DNA from: Noviherbaspirillum pedocola
Lineage (GTDB): Bacteria; Pseudomonadota; Gammaproteobacteria; Burkholderiales; Burkholderiaceae_D
Assembly (NCBI RefSeq): GCF_016632335.1
Contig: NZ_JAEPBG010000016.1
Span: forward strand, 60,386-124,385
Direction: 5' to 3'
DNA: 64,000 nucleotides
In this document: positions 30,001-34,890 of the stretch, in pieces
How the letters are laid out: every line of letters begins with the position of its first letter
Position numbering within the stretch: the stretch's first letter is position 1
Notes under the pieces: generated by a model
What the model was told of the DNA's origin: nothing
Database searches by the model: none
What the model saw: only the letters and a program-made list of their open reading frames with translations
Translations under genes and position numbers: made by a program

Positions 30001-30585
30001 CCATTTTTAGTAAAAAATGGCCAAATAACCTTTGAGGCGGAAGGAAACGAAATACAAACCAGCCCATACTTTAGTCGAGTAATTCAATGGCCCGGCGGCA
30101 ACTCTGGGGTCACGTTGGGTCGTGGCTATGACATGAAAGAAAGAACTGAATCTGGTGTCAAGTCTGACCTATTTAATGCAGGTATCGACAAAGAAATGGC
30201 AATAAAATTTGCGCAGGGAGCCGGATTGTCAGGGCAAGCTGCAAAAGACTTTGTTGCAACAAATAAACGACTGCTTGGAGAAATAAGCCCAACACAACAA
30301 AAAGCATTGTTCGAAATTGCGTATTCTCAAAAAGAACAGTATGCGGAAGGATTTTACGGGAGGGTGACAAAGAGCATGACTGATGCCCCAAGTTGGTCTG
30401 AATTAAACCCGATCATACGAGATGTTGCCGTCGATTTCGCATACCAAGGCACGTCCACGTCAGAGTTTCGTGCCATCGCGACGAATAGCAAAGAGAAGAT
30501 TATATCGTTTATAAAAGAATCGGAGAAATTGATGAAATATGAGGCAAATCGAGGAAGAATAAAATATTTGGAAGCAGGTCAATGA
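18049..30585 (+). CDS. Giant Rhs/YD-repeat polymorphic toxin with LysM domain and pesticin-like muramidase tip
   Basis: 4178 residues with AAGG before the ATG. The N-terminus (MVAIVSSNTLGINLDPLST, then RNGERAYVNVANGDLVLQ) has no signal peptide or PAAR domain. Residues about 90-3440 are YD repeats (YxYDxxGR type) that should form the hollow Rhs shell. A LysM domain follows at about 3485-3533 (VVQAGDTLQGIAQNAYGD). Then comes a Gly/Ala-rich hydrophobic segment (about 3570-3815) and a conserved pretoxin end, GKTFEEDRQAREAM. I see no classical PxxxxDPxGL core motif. The last ~190 residues resemble pesticin/T4 lysozyme: E3998 (EGNE), T4022 and D4028 (SGVTLGRGYD), with spacing close to pesticin E178/T201/D207. 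It probably cleaves peptidoglycan. The tip is AT-richer than the shell. The export route is unknown. Confidence 0.9.
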   Translation: MVAIVSSNTLGINLDPLSTSENGKRPVATPQGRNGERAYVNVANGDLVLQDRDALLVGLGSDISSLRTYNSQGSFDFDNNDGWQSAPYKSITRISSRELVRTDVDGSRRSYKSDGGDYYTAVKDDGGGLDQIFEDRYGKRYTWTDAASGVKEVYRTDSSGLILSSTDPSGNTLTYAYDSENLLTSVTNADGESLNYSYTSGRRLAQLSTTLKSGKVLNQVSYGYDELNRLSVVSVDLNPGGDLPAGSTASTPYVTRYAYDGASTRVAGVTQSDGTSLAFTYAQVGSGWRIASITDGAGAITRISHDLAARATTITDAFGVAAMYRYDADGQLIGVTNGITAANPAGTGTVGYAWNAHGDLASVTDARGNKTTMFYSETGDLHMKTDSVGNVTFYTVDGVHLRQGQNVIDSTMSVHAVTRYVYEDGKRRLLRYTVSPEGRVTEFRYDAQGRRTSMLEYSDAVYNLKLTSDSTMLGVFTMQQWALQQWHSRVLRTDYTYDHRGQLQSSTVYGAVDRYSAGVAATGMTTRYVYDHRGLLLQTIGPDGKSSSQTIYDGLGRAVLSITGTADGTQAIRTAIRYDDASRASTVTLANGLQTSSVFDAAGRLASQTNYAPNGEILGATRNVYDADGRLLMSEDASGKRNWMLYDAAGRKRADIDGAGGLTEYLYNANDQVIETIRYATAVDVRRLVDANGNPLTAYNANPFAAPNGTSVVTLDAIRPARAAQDARSWNAYDALGRLSWQIDALGYVIRNVYDVASRLNGVIRIATPVDTGMLQDGVEFFIPFGRETAPVGAVSLRATASADDRSSYFFYDRDGLLVQSIDEEGYTTEIRYDAAGRQVARIAHASRVPGYGTVDFNYRLAMVLRADFPRALMPNATDDDIGDYRYYNNAGQLVAEVEAGYLTETLYDANGKVARTIRYANPPRAWVSVIATLAELRPVASPQDRVTSYTWDAFGRLASQTNPEGTITRYSHDAVGNLIGTVTAADTSEQRGLLASYDLQGRLVAELSAEGAALLSGAQSAEEIDAIWASHAMRYAYDAAGTRISATDASGNRSVYLYDDAARLRFAINGAGEITENRYDAFGRKLREVRYAARLAPDDAAALRGGLLSASGNRDAAKVLAAAEQANVADNHVTQYAYDADGRLVTSTDATGATSSHAYNAFGEQIRSILQVAPDTQTTTLRRYDKRGLLLAEVADAGGLSLSTGSEYDAFGRVVRTVDGNGNVHVFTYDTRGRVVQSTDPSGAIRLSTYDAFDRVLTQTDALGHVTRYRYDDAARSIVVTTPDGVSVTTRRNRLGQTDSITDGRGNTTRFHYDHDGRLLSTETPATRESASYDADGLLIASVDANGTRTVYRYDATNRLLSRTVDPDGLALTTIYRYDAFNDQIAVTAPDGVVTLTTYDADGRVLSQTVDPASPTNPGGLNLVTRYAWDARGDLLSVMTPGGSLTRYVYDGAGRRLQTIVDPYGLHLVTSHRYDTNGNVIATTDPDGRIRRQVYDASNRLIYSIDAAGNVSAYRYDAAGKTTAVLRYAQPIDTAGLGANPAPADIEALLRPAPDGDAIENRVYDDAGHLVATVDGVGAVVAYRYDANGNVSERIAYANPIDVRTWTPGTMPAPSADPAHDQLTRTVYDALNRVVYQLTSTGDGSQIAVSARRFDGNGNLIERIDYAHAISANTPPSEQAIAAALAPLADARVDVARRYLYDAAGRMSWSADGTGAVTRYVYDAHGRLVKQIAFAQRIAADAPPPSVTPGAGDRITQFAYDGAGRLVYSVDALGAVTQTVYDGNGNATKRIAYAHPFERPSAATMPLIAASLTAMLVSDPSEDRVSHAFYDGANRQALAIDASGAVTYTAFDGNGNAIAVIAFASVIDVHALRSVPTIAEVATLLRPQPNMDRITLHAYDAASREIYSVDALGYVTQHGYDALGRLQFTTLYATPARNLPAGSNAAAIAAALSSDADADRTTRQSFDAAGRLLQRTDALGHVESWRYNALGAKLSWTNANGATWDYDYDAAGRQVRELSPEVEVGAIVNLGDSNPDGSPSLGDLIGRFIGGVRLLEPQASTIRIETRYTYDALGNLIERTEAAGSAEARSTRYEYDASGRQIRTILPPVGVYDESDLTHLAQDGGGSAARAETMRAPATQVGYNSFGEAVASIDAAGNMSVKAYDAAGRIAFEVDAAGYVTAYGRNAYGDVIAMTRHARQTRLNASVADIPDAATIAAAVGSDEGDRTIRTAYDCSGRAVQTTQPAVWVNNGQGGGYLAAPTTRIAYDAFGQVVQSAILADASQGMDGASWAITDNFYNRRGEQIASIDALGYLSTQAFDAAGNLLQRIEYAQALPGWDGNAPTDFSAIAAPQPDRKDRITSYAYDLGNRRISEVQQGGEFSTLWPWTLFGTQPIVTSQEGDLLTTYAYDALGNLVASTDALGKRSYNYYDALGRVKAVALPAGAGKTALTRYLRDAFGNVVVQIEASNGADAADIAGYRYTADLGNDRVTMARYDSRGNAIETIDAGGVSHYASFDALGRLAKSWQGVRGRVATHVLYTVHRYDALGRQTEVITPQSNTRLNGDKIEERADRELSSVLTAMRYNAFGEMVARGSADIGSAALFQEFFDYDGAGRLWRSNGNDGVVKIWLYDLQGRQSAQIVSAGSAYGGLGIDLQSIASAQEAGWRGSDGLRRSDTVRDLLGRAVLQIQPLRQDVLNGDAYRPAIFQSFDRWGNVLSQSDARNSAWRTLYEYDQGNRLIAQVQPDAYGAIGGGSPRTEFFYDALGRQLAVRAANDYVNGQVWDDGGRLVLEMHADGGRVRHQYDLFGNRITDIDAMGNVTRYGYDRQGHLTQITHVGVDVYGADERYRVSGGRTDVSTWQYWDDAGRMVGEVDGEGGITQYRYDLRGNVIATTVAGVVTATAAFDAQGHKIAQRDANGRLSTWDYDTYGRLLSRTDLGGVATWYRYDHAGQLIQQDSGRGQRLRYRYDAAGQQVQIIDDALQQVTDRAYDAGGRTVWERTQQAGVSYQDQRMQYDTLGRLARIDAQSGVAMAIDYDGVGNKRHVHVDYAGRSREMWYAYDAMNRQILADGAVDSNPENQANITAEQGHLLAYDRNGNRIRDIGWDTAVVPLYRQTSDETGTPVGPYLPSGYEGVKDAVTHWYAYDAMNRLSQVLVGAIAVEQTGTTTVWSGSSDSGGPVATEVPIMTRRQLDRDQAIVLDTRLYDGASRLVQSGPAGALSEWYVRALAGDNASLPGAVTTVTRYDSAGRVLSQHTRNEANGSDSETVYRRYTTTYEVVELSSEINEQGQQETVLLQIPHTTWEDGYDAAGNVLGYRTTQGDIVSDTTIALALYDGYKEASVSMVMTNTDSGDQTSGTMVDRYDVNGYLIGVADANPPPQEIPRPKKGIWLDVARSLLLNPHNRSLINDAYGHVLQKKQEDNVQQQLFVNGKLEAVYGRGTDPDNQTKPGDNGKAASPNYITLSNFDPAYRPVTNNYPSAGVGQYVVQAGDTLQGIAQNAYGDSGLWYLIAQANGLASDAELRVGQTLSIPSRVTAGVHNNAQTFAPYDAARTVGSTAPNLPTPQGDDGCSLEQVLVIAVSVVATIWTAGATAELLAGETVGEFGAMMELGGSVLLGNAGVAGAAAVGVSGLVGVEAAVIGGAVGSLAGQVFGNIIGVQDGISLRGVALGALSAGVATGVGMLAQGVPILGATGPGAAGWLGAASRAMVANAVTQGIGVAVGLQPSFSWTSVAAAAAGAGLSAAVGEGMNTLLEYVPKQGFDLGKSLISGTVSGFVGGMAALALRGGRLSVAQVARDAFGNALGNSLVEASLPAPVYGKTFEEDRQAREAMNPLLKAMRVSGNDAGRMLTEQVWQASMPGIPALNDGRVGIRQASETGTRIQSYWDTHPMLYASNDVVDPLNSRTIFDNGASPSKRIGEQTFEFVDFIDASSKELGIPEVKYPDGTWTVPQDFQMPSNDFSLPEILNSDGSWSLPRGANNIGNPFLVKNGQITFEAEGNEIQTSPYFSRVIQWPGGNSGVTLGRGYDMKERTESGVKSDLFNAGIDKEMAIKFAQGAGLSGQAAKDFVATNKRLLGEISPTQQKALFEIAYSQKEQYAEGFYGRVTKSMTDAPSWSELNPIIRDVAVDFAYQGTSTSEFRAIATNSKEKIISFIKESEKLMKYEANRGRIKYLEAGQ

Positions 30586-30586
30586 T

Positions 30587-31135
30587 ATGAAGATCAGTCG
30601 CAATTCTTGCATATTTACCTATGGCTTCTTCTTGATTTTCCTTATCGCCACTATGCATAAGCTTGGATACTGCTTTGAATTTGGGTCGGCGTATGAAGGT
30701 GTATATGTGATGCCCGGCAAAGCAACAGTGCTGGATCCAGTTAGCAATAAATACCATATGGTAAAAAATGCCACGGATTGCTTGGTAATGCGAAAGATTT
30801 CAGAGTCTGAAGTAAGGGTTTATTTAAGTACTATTCAAGAGCGCGGTTACAGCTGCTACTTAGAAGGGGAGGCACAAGTCGAAAACGGTAAACTTGTAAT
30901 GCATATTCAAGACGATGAGAAAGATAATAATGGATTTCAAGGTGTATATATTAAATTTAACGGCAAAAAAATTTTTTTTGAGGTGACTCCCGGTGCTGCG
31001 TCCAATTTCTGTGGGATTCATGCTTCTTTGCGTGGGCTAGCTTTCGATGTCAAGAAAAAGACCATTCCTTGGAGGAAAAATAATAATGTTTCGGATGAGT
31101 TGCTGAGCAAATATTGTCCAAAATGGAATAGGTAA
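30587..31135 (+). CDS. Probable periplasmic immunity protein to the Rhs muramidase tip
   Basis: 182 residues. The ATG is one base after the Rhs stop, so translation is probably coupled. The N-terminus (MKISRNSC, then IFTYGFFLIFLIATMHKLGY) is a signal peptide or anchor, placing the protein in the periplasm where a peptidoglycan-degrading tip would act. The mature part carries several Cys (ATDCLVMRK, GYSCYLEGE, SNFCGIHASL, SKYCPKWNR), suiting a disulfide-bonded inhibitor. The beta-rich look resembles lysozyme inhibitors, but I cannot name a family. The immunity role is inferred from position, export signal and toxin type. AT-rich, like the adjacent toxin tip. Confidence 0.75.
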   Translation: MKISRNSCIFTYGFFLIFLIATMHKLGYCFEFGSAYEGVYVMPGKATVLDPVSNKYHMVKNATDCLVMRKISESEVRVYLSTIQERGYSCYLEGEAQVENGKLVMHIQDDEKDNNGFQGVYIKFNGKKIFFEVTPGAASNFCGIHASLRGLAFDVKKKTIPWRKNNNVSDELLSKYCPKWNR

Positions 31136-31146
31136 TCGTGTAGGGA

Positions 31147-31350
31147 ATGCGAGAGAGATTCTTGCAATATGTTCCTAAAAAAGTGGTATGGGGATCAGGA
31201 AATTTAGGATGTTGGAATTTTAAATCAAATCTGGATCGGATTGGAGATTTATATAGTGAGAGAATAGGTCGACAAGCTAGCTTGGTTCATCCAAGGTGGG
31301 TTCTAGCGGACACGAAGAATAAGTGCTTCAACTTCAATGGGTACGTCTGA
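31147..31350 (+). pseudogene. Short ORF, possible debris of a toxin tip
   Basis: 67 residues (MRERFLQYVPKKVVWGSGNL and on) with no ribosome site and no recognisable family. It lies just after the immunity gene in AT-richer DNA, overlapping the next small frame. The Trp/Gly-rich content and the position fit a fragment of a displaced toxin tip, but this is weak. It may be non-coding. Confidence 0.3.
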
Positions 31351-31600
31351 ACTGTCTTTTGACAAGTCGTTCACGTCTTCATATCGTGGCAATCCCGAAG
31401 CGGCACTTAGCTTTATTCAGTCTGAAACCAATGCGGTTGGCGAAGGCGTTATGGCTGATATCCGAAGTGGAGTCTTGGCTGTACCAAAAGTAGTCAGTGG
31501 ACTTGAATACAAGAAATTTCTAATTAACAAAACGCGGGCTCGTTATTCGAATCAGACTCCAGGACTTCAATACACTTTTATAGCGAAAATATTCCCATGA
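31337..31600 (+). CDS. Small ORF, possible orphan toxin-tip fragment
   Basis: 87 residues beginning MGTSELSFDKSFTSSYRG and ending RARYSNQTPGLQYTFIAKIF. No domain is recognised. Its stop overlaps the start of the next gene (ATGA at 31597-31600), the arrangement usual for a toxin tip followed by its immunity gene. No start upstream links it to a core, so I read it as an orphan C-terminal fragment. Confidence 0.4.
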   Translation: MGTSELSFDKSFTSSYRGNPEAALSFIQSETNAVGEGVMADIRSGVLAVPKVVSGLEYKKFLINKTRARYSNQTPGLQYTFIAKIFP

Positions 31601-31908
31601 ATAACATCACTCCTAATACCTTGGGTGAGGCAATAATTTTTGGTCTCAAATTATTAGATGATGATAGCAAACGCGAATTGGCGAAGATTGGTTGGGTAAA
31701 TCCACACACAAAATATGAGACCGACTTCATTGGGATAGTCGGGGCGGCTCTTGGAATTCTGGATAAAACTAATCAGTCATTATTGCAAGATATTGCGACT
31801 AACCATGCAGATTGTTTGCATTTCTTGGATACTGATGGATCACTTGTTGAGCCTGATGCAGCGATCCGTGTGGTATTGAGTGAGATGTCTAAAGTAGTTC
31901 TCTTGTAA
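31597..31908 (+). CDS. Small acidic protein, candidate immunity protein
   Basis: 103 residues beginning MNNITPNTLGEAIIFGLKLL, predicted soluble and mostly helical, acidic overall. It overlaps the preceding toxin-tip-like frame by four bases. No family is recognised. The immunity role is inferred from size, charge, coupling and the surrounding array of similar small genes. Confidence 0.5.
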   Translation: MNNITPNTLGEAIIFGLKLLDDDSKRELAKIGWVNPHTKYETDFIGIVGAALGILDKTNQSLLQDIATNHADCLHFLDTDGSLVEPDAAIRVVLSEMSKVVLL

Positions 31909-32025
31909 CTTATGCAGACGTATTTGGAAGTGGTTAAGGAGCGTCATCGCTATGCCCGAAAAGTGCTCAAATACGTTTGTCATCGCGAGCTTGAATAGAG
32001 AGCAAGGACTACATTGGAGATTGCC

Positions 32026-32223
32026 ATGGAAAGACAGGCCTTTGCCGAGCCAGCTTGGGTTATCCGAAGTAAAACCATCAAGCAATTGATCAAGGAGCTG
32101 CAGTCATTTGAGAATCAAGACTTACCCGTTGAAATTTCGGTCGATGATGGAGCAACCCGAAAGCCAATTAGTCTGGTAAAGAAATCCGGGCAGGTCTGTC
32201 TGTTGGTTAATAGTGAAACATAA
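32026..32223 (+). CDS. Small hypothetical protein, candidate immunity-like
   Basis: 65 residues beginning MERQAFAEPAWVIRSKTIKQ, with GGAGATTGCC upstream of the ATG. The frame extends to a TTG at 32014, which is less likely. The segment SKTIKQLIKELQSFENQDLP followed by VEISVDDGATRKPISLV looks like a short helix plus beta-sheet domain that I have seen beside polymorphic toxins, but I cannot name it. Confidence 0.5.
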   Translation: MERQAFAEPAWVIRSKTIKQLIKELQSFENQDLPVEISVDDGATRKPISLVKKSGQVCLLVNSET

Positions 32224-32277
32224 CGCCCCATGCCTTGCCAAGATTGCGTGCCGGGCATGATGTAATGGAAAACCACA

Positions 32278-32538
32278 ATGCTGCGTATGTCGAAGCCAAA
32301 AATGAAACGAGAACAATTGGAGTCAAGTCTTGCAAGGATAGGTGTTCATCCAAGCAGTTTTTCTTTGGGGAATATTCGTCATAGCGAATGCGTCTGCGCA
32401 GTGCCTACGGATGGGCACTGGAAGGTTTTCTATGTTGAGCGTAATAGGCCTCAAGAAATGGCCTCATTTCCGTCCGAAGAAGGTGCATATGACTTCGTGT
32501 ATGCAACCTTTTGTAGCTGGATGGGAGTACAGGAGTAA
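32278..32538 (+). CDS. Candidate immunity protein, 86 residues
   Basis: Begins MLRMSKPKMKREQLESSLAR. The pattern (short helix, then GVHPSSFSLGNIRHSECVCA, then DGHWKVFYVERNRPQEMASF, then SEEGAYDFVYATF) resembles small alpha-beta immunity proteins found after Rhs and related toxins. Identification by eye only. A rho-independent terminator follows the stop, so this closes a transcript. Confidence 0.55.
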   Translation: MLRMSKPKMKREQLESSLARIGVHPSSFSLGNIRHSECVCAVPTDGHWKVFYVERNRPQEMASFPSEEGAYDFVYATFCSWMGVQE

Positions 32539-32554
32539 AGAACCCGACGATTTT

Positions 32555-32576
32555 CCCGCGCTTAGAGCGGGTTTTT
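32555..32576 (+). terminator. Rho-independent terminator after the immunity-like gene
   Basis: CCCGC (32555-32559), a seven-base loop, GCGGG (32567-32571), then TTTTT. It is 17 bases downstream of the preceding stop and is the clearest terminator in the island. Confidence 0.7.
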
Positions 32577-32696
32577 ACCCGCTCGCCCGTAACAGCAGCC
32601 GCATCGTGGACATCGGCCCCACCACGACATCGACATAGGCTTCCTAATCACGTTGGAGCAACACGAACCCTACTGTGCAAAGTCCATTCGAGAATA

Positions 32697-33008
32697 GTGT
32701 CATATGCGTCGGCGTTGGCATGGCGAAGCGGCGCAGCAGTACAAAAAGATTGGAATGCTGGTACTTACCAAGGCTCCTGGTTGCCGGAGCCCCAATGGGC
32801 TTGGGGTGGGCGTGCTGCTCCGCAGGCAGTTAATGGTTTCTCGACGGACAAATGGGGCCTTGAATTTGACTGGATTAATAAAGGCGCTGGCAACCAGATT
32901 TATGTTTCGAATGCGTGAAACATCATTTTTCCCTCTAGCAGGGTGTTGAAATTTACCGCCTTTCACTATCAAGATAATGCTGGTGATGAACATATATATG
33001 ACTCGTAG
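32697..33008 (+). pseudogene. Toxin-tip relic with internal TGA (copy A)
   Basis: The reading from GTG 32697 gives GTYQGSWLPEPQWAWGGRAA, then KGAGNQIYVSNA, then a TGA at 32916-32918. In the same frame it continues NIIFPSSRVLKFTAFHYQDN to a TAG at 33008. The continuation beyond the stop matches relic B at 34311-34532 (IYVPNARNDIFPSDV), so the TGA probably replaced an Arg codon. No Rhs core is attached. I read it as a dead orphan C-terminus. Confidence 0.6.
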
Positions 33009-33112
33009 ACGAATTCGTTCCGAGGAATTCTGAAGGAAGCTAAAAAATCTTAGAAAATCAGGACTTCGCGCACTATCGATAAGGGAATGAAGCGCTATTT
33101 AGGAGAGAAATA

Positions 33113-33610
33113 ATGATTCGATCAAATCATGCAATGCGACTCAAATTGCCTGTGCTAATGAGTAACTCAAGGTCAATTGCAAATGCGTTGATGGAATTAT
33201 TGGAAGATGGTTTTGCTTTATTCGATGGGTGCACGTTCTTAAATTCACTCTTATTGCTTAACAGAAATGCGCGACTCCAAGATTATTCCGATGAAACAGG
33301 CTTTGAGTGCTATGTCAACTCCTTCCACATCGAAGACTATATTGAGGGAGGTGGGATAGAGCAATCGCTCTCATTTATTTTCGAGCTCTTTTTGCTGTGG
33401 AATAAGGAGCCTCGGTGCAAAGTATTGCGAGCAATGATTTCAAATGACGTATTCGGGACTGTAATCCATTTTCATGTATTTCGTGAGGGTGAATCATGGC
33501 TCTCTGAAGATATAGACGAATATGAGGAAGCGATTCTTATTGCCGATTCTACCGATGTGGGCTCGTTATTTAGCGTAACTGGAATGTCTTCGGTCAGTGT
33601 GGCTCGATAG
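33113..33610 (+). CDS. Hypothetical protein, candidate immunity protein for relic A
   Basis: 165 residues with AGGAGAGAAATA before the ATG. Acidic, soluble, Leu/Phe-rich (ALMELLEDGFALFDGC, SLSFIFELFLLWNKEPRCK, ESWLSEDIDEYEEAILIADS). No family recognised. It lies directly after the broken toxin tip at 32697-33008 and is still intact, which would fit retention of immunity after loss of the toxin. Function inferred from position. Confidence 0.55.
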   Translation: MIRSNHAMRLKLPVLMSNSRSIANALMELLEDGFALFDGCTFLNSLLLLNRNARLQDYSDETGFECYVNSFHIEDYIEGGGIEQSLSFIFELFLLWNKEPRCKVLRAMISNDVFGTVIHFHVFREGESWLSEDIDEYEEAILIADSTDVGSLFSVTGMSSVSVAR

Positions 33611-33678
33611 CGTAACGCGCCATGGATGGCTTATATGGGCGTCTCATAATACGTAGTCTCTAGAAAAACGCTAATTTT

Positions 33679-33962
33679 ATGAAATTCGTTAACCCTTACA
33701 TTGGCGCGGCGTTTTTGGAGCTATTTATGTTTTTGGAGCCTGGAGAGAACGCGTCGCTTGCATCAAGGAAGTTGAAAATGTGCTAAATGCGATTGATTTC
33801 GCATTACGACAAAATACTTCTTTTAGTGGGTTGCGTAACGAGCATTTCACTTTTCGTATATTTACAAGGAATGAAATGGAACGCTTGCAAGCGCAATCAG
33901 ATGCACAACATTTTTTATTAAAAAATGGCCTTATTAGATTGGGAGGGAAAAAATGCGAGTGA
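33679..33962 (+). pseudogene. Frameshifted small gene
   Basis: ATG at 33679 starts MKFVNPYIGAAF. In the T-run at 33712-33716 the sensible reading moves to another frame, which continues GAIYVFGAWRERVACIKEVE and NVLNAIDFALRQNTSF to the TGA at 33962. One extra T would join them. The first part is hydrophobic (one possible membrane segment) and the rest is charged. It could be a frameshift mutant, a sequencing error in a homopolymer, or programmed slippage. It overlaps the next gene by 10 bases. Confidence 0.45.
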
Positions 33963-34318
33963 AGAGTATTCACTGGATATCCGTGGAGGCAAAAGAGGCG
34001 GAGGTCGAAATTGCAGATGGGCATTACGCATGTTTGGCATTCTCTCAGCCATGTGGCGTCAACGTTGACGACGAGGTATCCATGCCGCTGCATGTGTTTG
34101 ACATCAAGAACGCAATGCTCAGCAAGGAGACTGAGTTGGGCGTTTGGAAGACAAGCGAATCTGGTCATGGACGTAGAGTCGTTGCGCGTCTGGTTGATGT
34201 AGAGAGGCAGTTACTAGCTGTGGGAGGTATACAGCTGGTCGTAGACAAGCATTTACCAGGAGGTCTAGAAGCAGAGAAAGTTATTGAATTCGAATGTGCT
34301 CGGCTTGATCTATGGTGA
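33953..34318 (+). CDS. Hypothetical protein, 121 residues
   Basis: Begins MRVKSIHWISVEAKEAEVEI, with GGGAGGGAAAAA upstream. Mostly beta-strand pattern with alternating hydrophobics (GHYACLAFSQPCGVNVDDEV, VARLVDVERQLLAVGG). No family recognised. It overlaps the frameshifted gene before it, and the toxin relic B reading starts inside its last codons. Another candidate immunity or accessory protein, by position only. Confidence 0.5.
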   Translation: MRVKSIHWISVEAKEAEVEIADGHYACLAFSQPCGVNVDDEVSMPLHVFDIKNAMLSKETELGVWKTSESGHGRRVVARLVDVERQLLAVGGIQLVVDKHLPGGLEAEKVIEFECARLDLW

Positions 34319-34532
34319 TTTTGATTTTGGAGTAGTCGTGGCAATCGATCGTGCCAAGGATGACGTAAGAGCAGTACTTGAGTCAGGCGCGGAAATTCAG
34401 CTGATTGATAGAGGCGACTACTAGATTTATGTGCCAAATGCGCGTAATGACATCTTTCCCTCTGACGTAGTGACTGGCCTGCTCCATGGAGATATCTGTG
34501 ACGTACGATGCACGACTAATTCCCTGGCTTGA
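34311..34532 (+). pseudogene. Toxin-tip relic with internal TAG (copy B)
   Basis: In one frame: FGVVVAIDRAKDDVRAVLES, GAEIQLIDRGDY, TAG at 34422-34424, then IYVPNARNDIFPSDVVTGLL to a TGA at 34532. Copy A (32697-33008) has Gln at the TAG position (NQIYVSNA), so a CAG to TAG change is the likely lesion. It has no own start or core and is partly overlapped by the next frame. Confidence 0.55.
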
Positions 34533-34866
34533 ACTGGCTGACGAGTTGGAAGAATTCGACCGTTTCATGCACACCACTGGAGAACGATATTTTCCTGGCG
34601 GGCGATCGAGCCGCGGTGTGGAGTTTGATGCTGGCACAACGGCCGCAAAGCGCATGCGCAAGGTCGCGGCAAGCCGGTGGATGTGGTCTGGTTGCAAGCG
34701 GGATCAATTCGAGGGCATCGTCGAAATGGAATTACGCACCTTCCGCCGCTGGATATCCGAGTCAGGCGGGGAAAGCTGGTATGAAGAAACCGAAGCGGGC
34801 CGAGAAATGCTCGCGCGGATCGCCAATATCGAACGCAAATTCAAGCAGCTCATGGAAACTCGCTAG
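34486..34866 (+). CDS. Hypothetical protein, 126 residues
   Basis: Begins MEISVTYDARLIPWLELADE. Helical and charged, with an Arg/Trp-rich middle (KRMRKVAASRWMWSGCKRDQ) and an acidic C-terminal helix (SWYEETEAGREMLARIANIE). Its GC content is higher than the genes just upstream. No family recognised and no good ribosome site. It lies between toxin relic B and the displaced Rhs core. Confidence 0.4.
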   Translation: MEISVTYDARLIPWLELADELEEFDRFMHTTGERYFPGGRSSRGVEFDAGTTAAKRMRKVAASRWMWSGCKRDQFEGIVEMELRTFRRWISESGGESWYEETEAGREMLARIANIERKFKQLMETR

Positions 34867-34890
34867 GGTTCGGATGCAATATGAGCCTTA

